A stretch of DNA of 64,000 nt, from the NCBI GenBank assembly GCA_037389465.1, contig JAZARR010000074.1, positions 3,472,001 through 3,536,000 of the forward strand. Direction: 5' to 3'. Numbering within the stretch: position 1 is the stretch's first letter; each line of letters opens with the position of its first letter. Position numbers and translations under genes: made by a program. Positions 62,427 through 64,000 of the stretch are shown piece by piece. A model generated the notes under the pieces. It ran no database searches. It saw nothing but the letters and a program-made list of their open reading frames with translations, and was not told the DNA's origin. This DNA is from Baylisascaris procyonis (taxonomy: Eukaryota; Nematoda; Chromadorea; Rhabditida; Ascarididae).

Positions 62427-63118
62427 TATGTACTCCGCTTACCTATGAACACTCTTGGCTCCATGATAAGTGTTTGATGAAACACCTTTCACAGAATCAA
62501 TGACTTAGTCAAATAGCAGCTATAGCTGCGAGTGCATTAATCTTTTTTCTTTTACATATATTTATCCGAACTTTGTGCATGCATCTATATTGATATTAGC
62601 TTTGTTGCTTCTCAATGTCTCAATTGACATCGGGCATTATTCATTTATACTTCGCGATCTGCTTGCCAAATCTACTACCAGAGTTGTTCTACTCGTTGCT
62701 GCACTACACAAGTATTTGCATCTAATGCCAACTTTTTTTTCATTGGGGCACAGCTTAGAACAGAAACGTTATAGCAGTATTACTGTGTGAATTCAAGGAT
62801 GCACAAGTAAATGAACGGAAAAGAGTAATTAAATATTGGCGTCGTTGGCGAGTAATTGAAAGCACTAGCGTTAGTTGATTGTTATGTCGTATTTGCTAGA
62901 GAACTTTTTTAGTTCCGTCACTAAGCAAATTTGCAGAGGAACTGCGTGGGCAATTTATAATAGCTCTTTTTGAAGTTGGCTATTCTAATGCCATAGGTAT
63001 TAAATAATAATACCGTTCTACTGGACTAGATTAAATTACGAGTATATTTTTATGGTCGTAAATTTTGAACGTCAAACGAATGATTTTCAACGCTACATAT
63101 ATTTCCATATTTTCAGCA

Positions 63119-63348
63119 ATGTTTGAGGCGTGCATCTTGGAAAGCATCGGAAAACTAAACAAAACGTGGCTAAAGATGCGACTTGCCGAAGGATGCAACT
63201 GTACCGTTGTGAGGGATATAAATATGCTCATGACATTGCATTGCGAGTCATTTCCTTTTGAACATGAAATTCCCGTGCAGATGTTCTATATTTTTATTTT
63301 CACCGCTATCATCGTGCTTGCACTTTGTGGCAACTTCACTGTTATTTG
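63119..63348 (+). CDS. Tachykinin-type receptor exon A: N-terminus and TM1
   Basis: Preceded by acceptor tattttcag at 63111-63116; ends ATT TG|gtaggc. Encodes the glycosylatable N-terminus and all of TM1. The frame stays open upstream to an ATG at 63080, so the exon may begin earlier if that acceptor is not used. Confidence 0.82.
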
Positions 63349-64000
63349 GTAGGCCTTACAATGATGATTGCTTCAATAAGACATCATTTATTACCCTACA
63401 ATTCGCAAATAACGAACCTTTAATGGAAAAATAAAGGGGATTGAATAAGCATCCTGTGGGCAAATGACAGGCCTCGTTGAGTGGTTCGCTTTCCAACTGC
63501 AGTCTCTCGATAGCAGATTTTTTTAAATGGTGAAATGGCTTTCAAATTATTGGCACAGGATACAATTTCTGCTTTATTGCATCAATTATCGGGTTGACCG
63601 GAATAAATTGTCACCATACATTTACTATGGTTCAAAAGAGCTTTTAAATAAGCACTCATATACAATATTGCATTAAATTGTTAGAAAATTGCATAGAATG
63701 AACCACTGAATTTTCTTGAAACGCTTCGCACTTTGTGAGACGTATCCAGTAATGACAGTTTGAAATATCCCCTAAAGCCAATAGCTACCAACTGTAATTT
63801 GAAAGATTTCCGATGAGTCCTGAAATATTCAGTGCCACAAAAATATTCCGATGAAGAAATCATATAATGCATTGAAAGAAATAAAGAGGGTAATGGAAAC
63901 CTTATAGGATTGTACTCTGTCATGAACGTATGCGAACAGTGACCAATTATTATTTGCTAAATTTGGCGATATCCGATGCGACAATATCGATCTTTAATAC
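63119..64000 (+). CDS. Tachykinin/neurokinin-type neuropeptide receptor (class A GPCR), 5' part, truncated by window end
   Basis: Plasma-membrane seven-helix receptor for a neuropeptide, here cut after TM2. CDS join: 63119-63348, 63908-64000 and onward (phase 2 junction splitting a Trp codon; gtaggc ... cttatag). The extracellular N-terminus of about 50 residues has two N-glycosylation sequons (NKT, NCT). TM1 is rich in I/F/L/V and ends GNFTVIW. The first intracellular loop and TM2 read [20 protein letters not shown], then FNT. GN.TVIW + RMRTVTNY + NLA + FNT is the signature of tachykinin receptors. TM2 carries the Asp typical of most class A receptors, where vertebrate NK receptors have Glu. 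The start could also be an upstream in-frame ATG at 63080. An acceptor (attttcag) at 63116 favours 63119 with a non-coding 5' exon upstream. TM3-TM7 lie beyond the window. Confidence 0.88.
63908..64000 (+). CDS. Tachykinin-type receptor exon B: ICL1 and TM2 (runs off window)
   Basis: Acceptor aaccttatag; the first G completes the Trp codon begun in exon A, then [20 protein letters not shown] and onward to FNT at the last bases. A perfect frame match to the NK-receptor loop 1/TM2 consensus. A minus-strand frame over the same bases is a shadow. Confidence 0.9.

Larger units (their letters stand above)
48754..63079. other. Long stretch without a recognisable gene
   Basis: Apart from the 186/149-codon opposed frames at 51.7-52.7 kb, the simple repeats and the short tandem repeat at 55.4 kb, I see nothing with homology or convincing splicing. 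Upstream non-coding exons or the promoter of the tachykinin-type receptor may lie here. Confidence 0.5.

Noticed and set aside
62131..62448. 105-codon frame ending in an Ile/Tyr repeat
   Set aside because: Its 3' third is the AT microsatellite; no homology.
1..64000. CRISPR arrays, bacterial operons, rRNA genes
   Set aside because: No regularly spaced repeats, no contiguous bacterial-style genes and no rRNA-like conserved blocks; the window is spliced animal DNA.

Overview
This is animal nuclear DNA: roughly 36-37% GC, spliced genes with GT...AG introns, no operons, no ribosome binding sites and no CRISPR. Two genes can be identified by homology. Both are animal-specific signalling genes. 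Intron lengths (about 0.5-5 kb in one gene, with some candidate introns of 65-175 nt), AT-richness and receptor type suggest an invertebrate, most plausibly a parasitic nematode. The species is an inference; nothing in the window proves it.

Layout. (1) 1-7.4 kb is mostly AT-rich and non-coding, with a TA microsatellite and one good orphan exon on the minus strand (2922-3006) of an unidentified gene. (2) 7.4-23.2 kb holds a RASGEF1-family Ras/Rap guanine nucleotide exchange factor on the plus strand. I rebuilt it from 12 coding exons whose splice phases all agree. It gives about 468 residues, close to the vertebrate RASGEF1 proteins, with an intact RasGEF_N module and CDC25 catalytic domain. 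Intron 10 contains an unexplained two-exon open frame on the same strand (21.0-21.65 kb) that encodes a Cys-rich polypeptide. (3) 23.2-63 kb has no gene I can recognise by homology. Several spliced candidates were assembled only from splice signals, phase agreement and raised GC: a minus-strand secreted-type protein (26.2-29.9 kb), a plus-strand five-exon secreted-type protein (31.6-33.2 kb), and weaker ones near 37.5, 43.5 and 48.6 kb. Treat these as hypotheses, because about a hundred ORFs of 60-100 codons are expected by chance in DNA of this composition. (4) 63.1 kb to the window end is the 5' part of a tachykinin/neurokinin-type neuropeptide GPCR on the plus strand. TM1 and TM2 are split by an intron, and the gene runs off the window.

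The two secure genes act at opposite ends of signalling: a seven-helix neuropeptide receptor in the plasma membrane, and a cytosolic activator of a Ras/Rap-type GTPase. Nothing in the sequence links them functionally. Repeats are modest: two long TA microsatellites, a T23 run, a GT-rich block, a 190-bp pyrimidine tract, a perfect 13-bp hairpin and some short palindromes. No tRNA, rRNA or intact transposable element was recognised.
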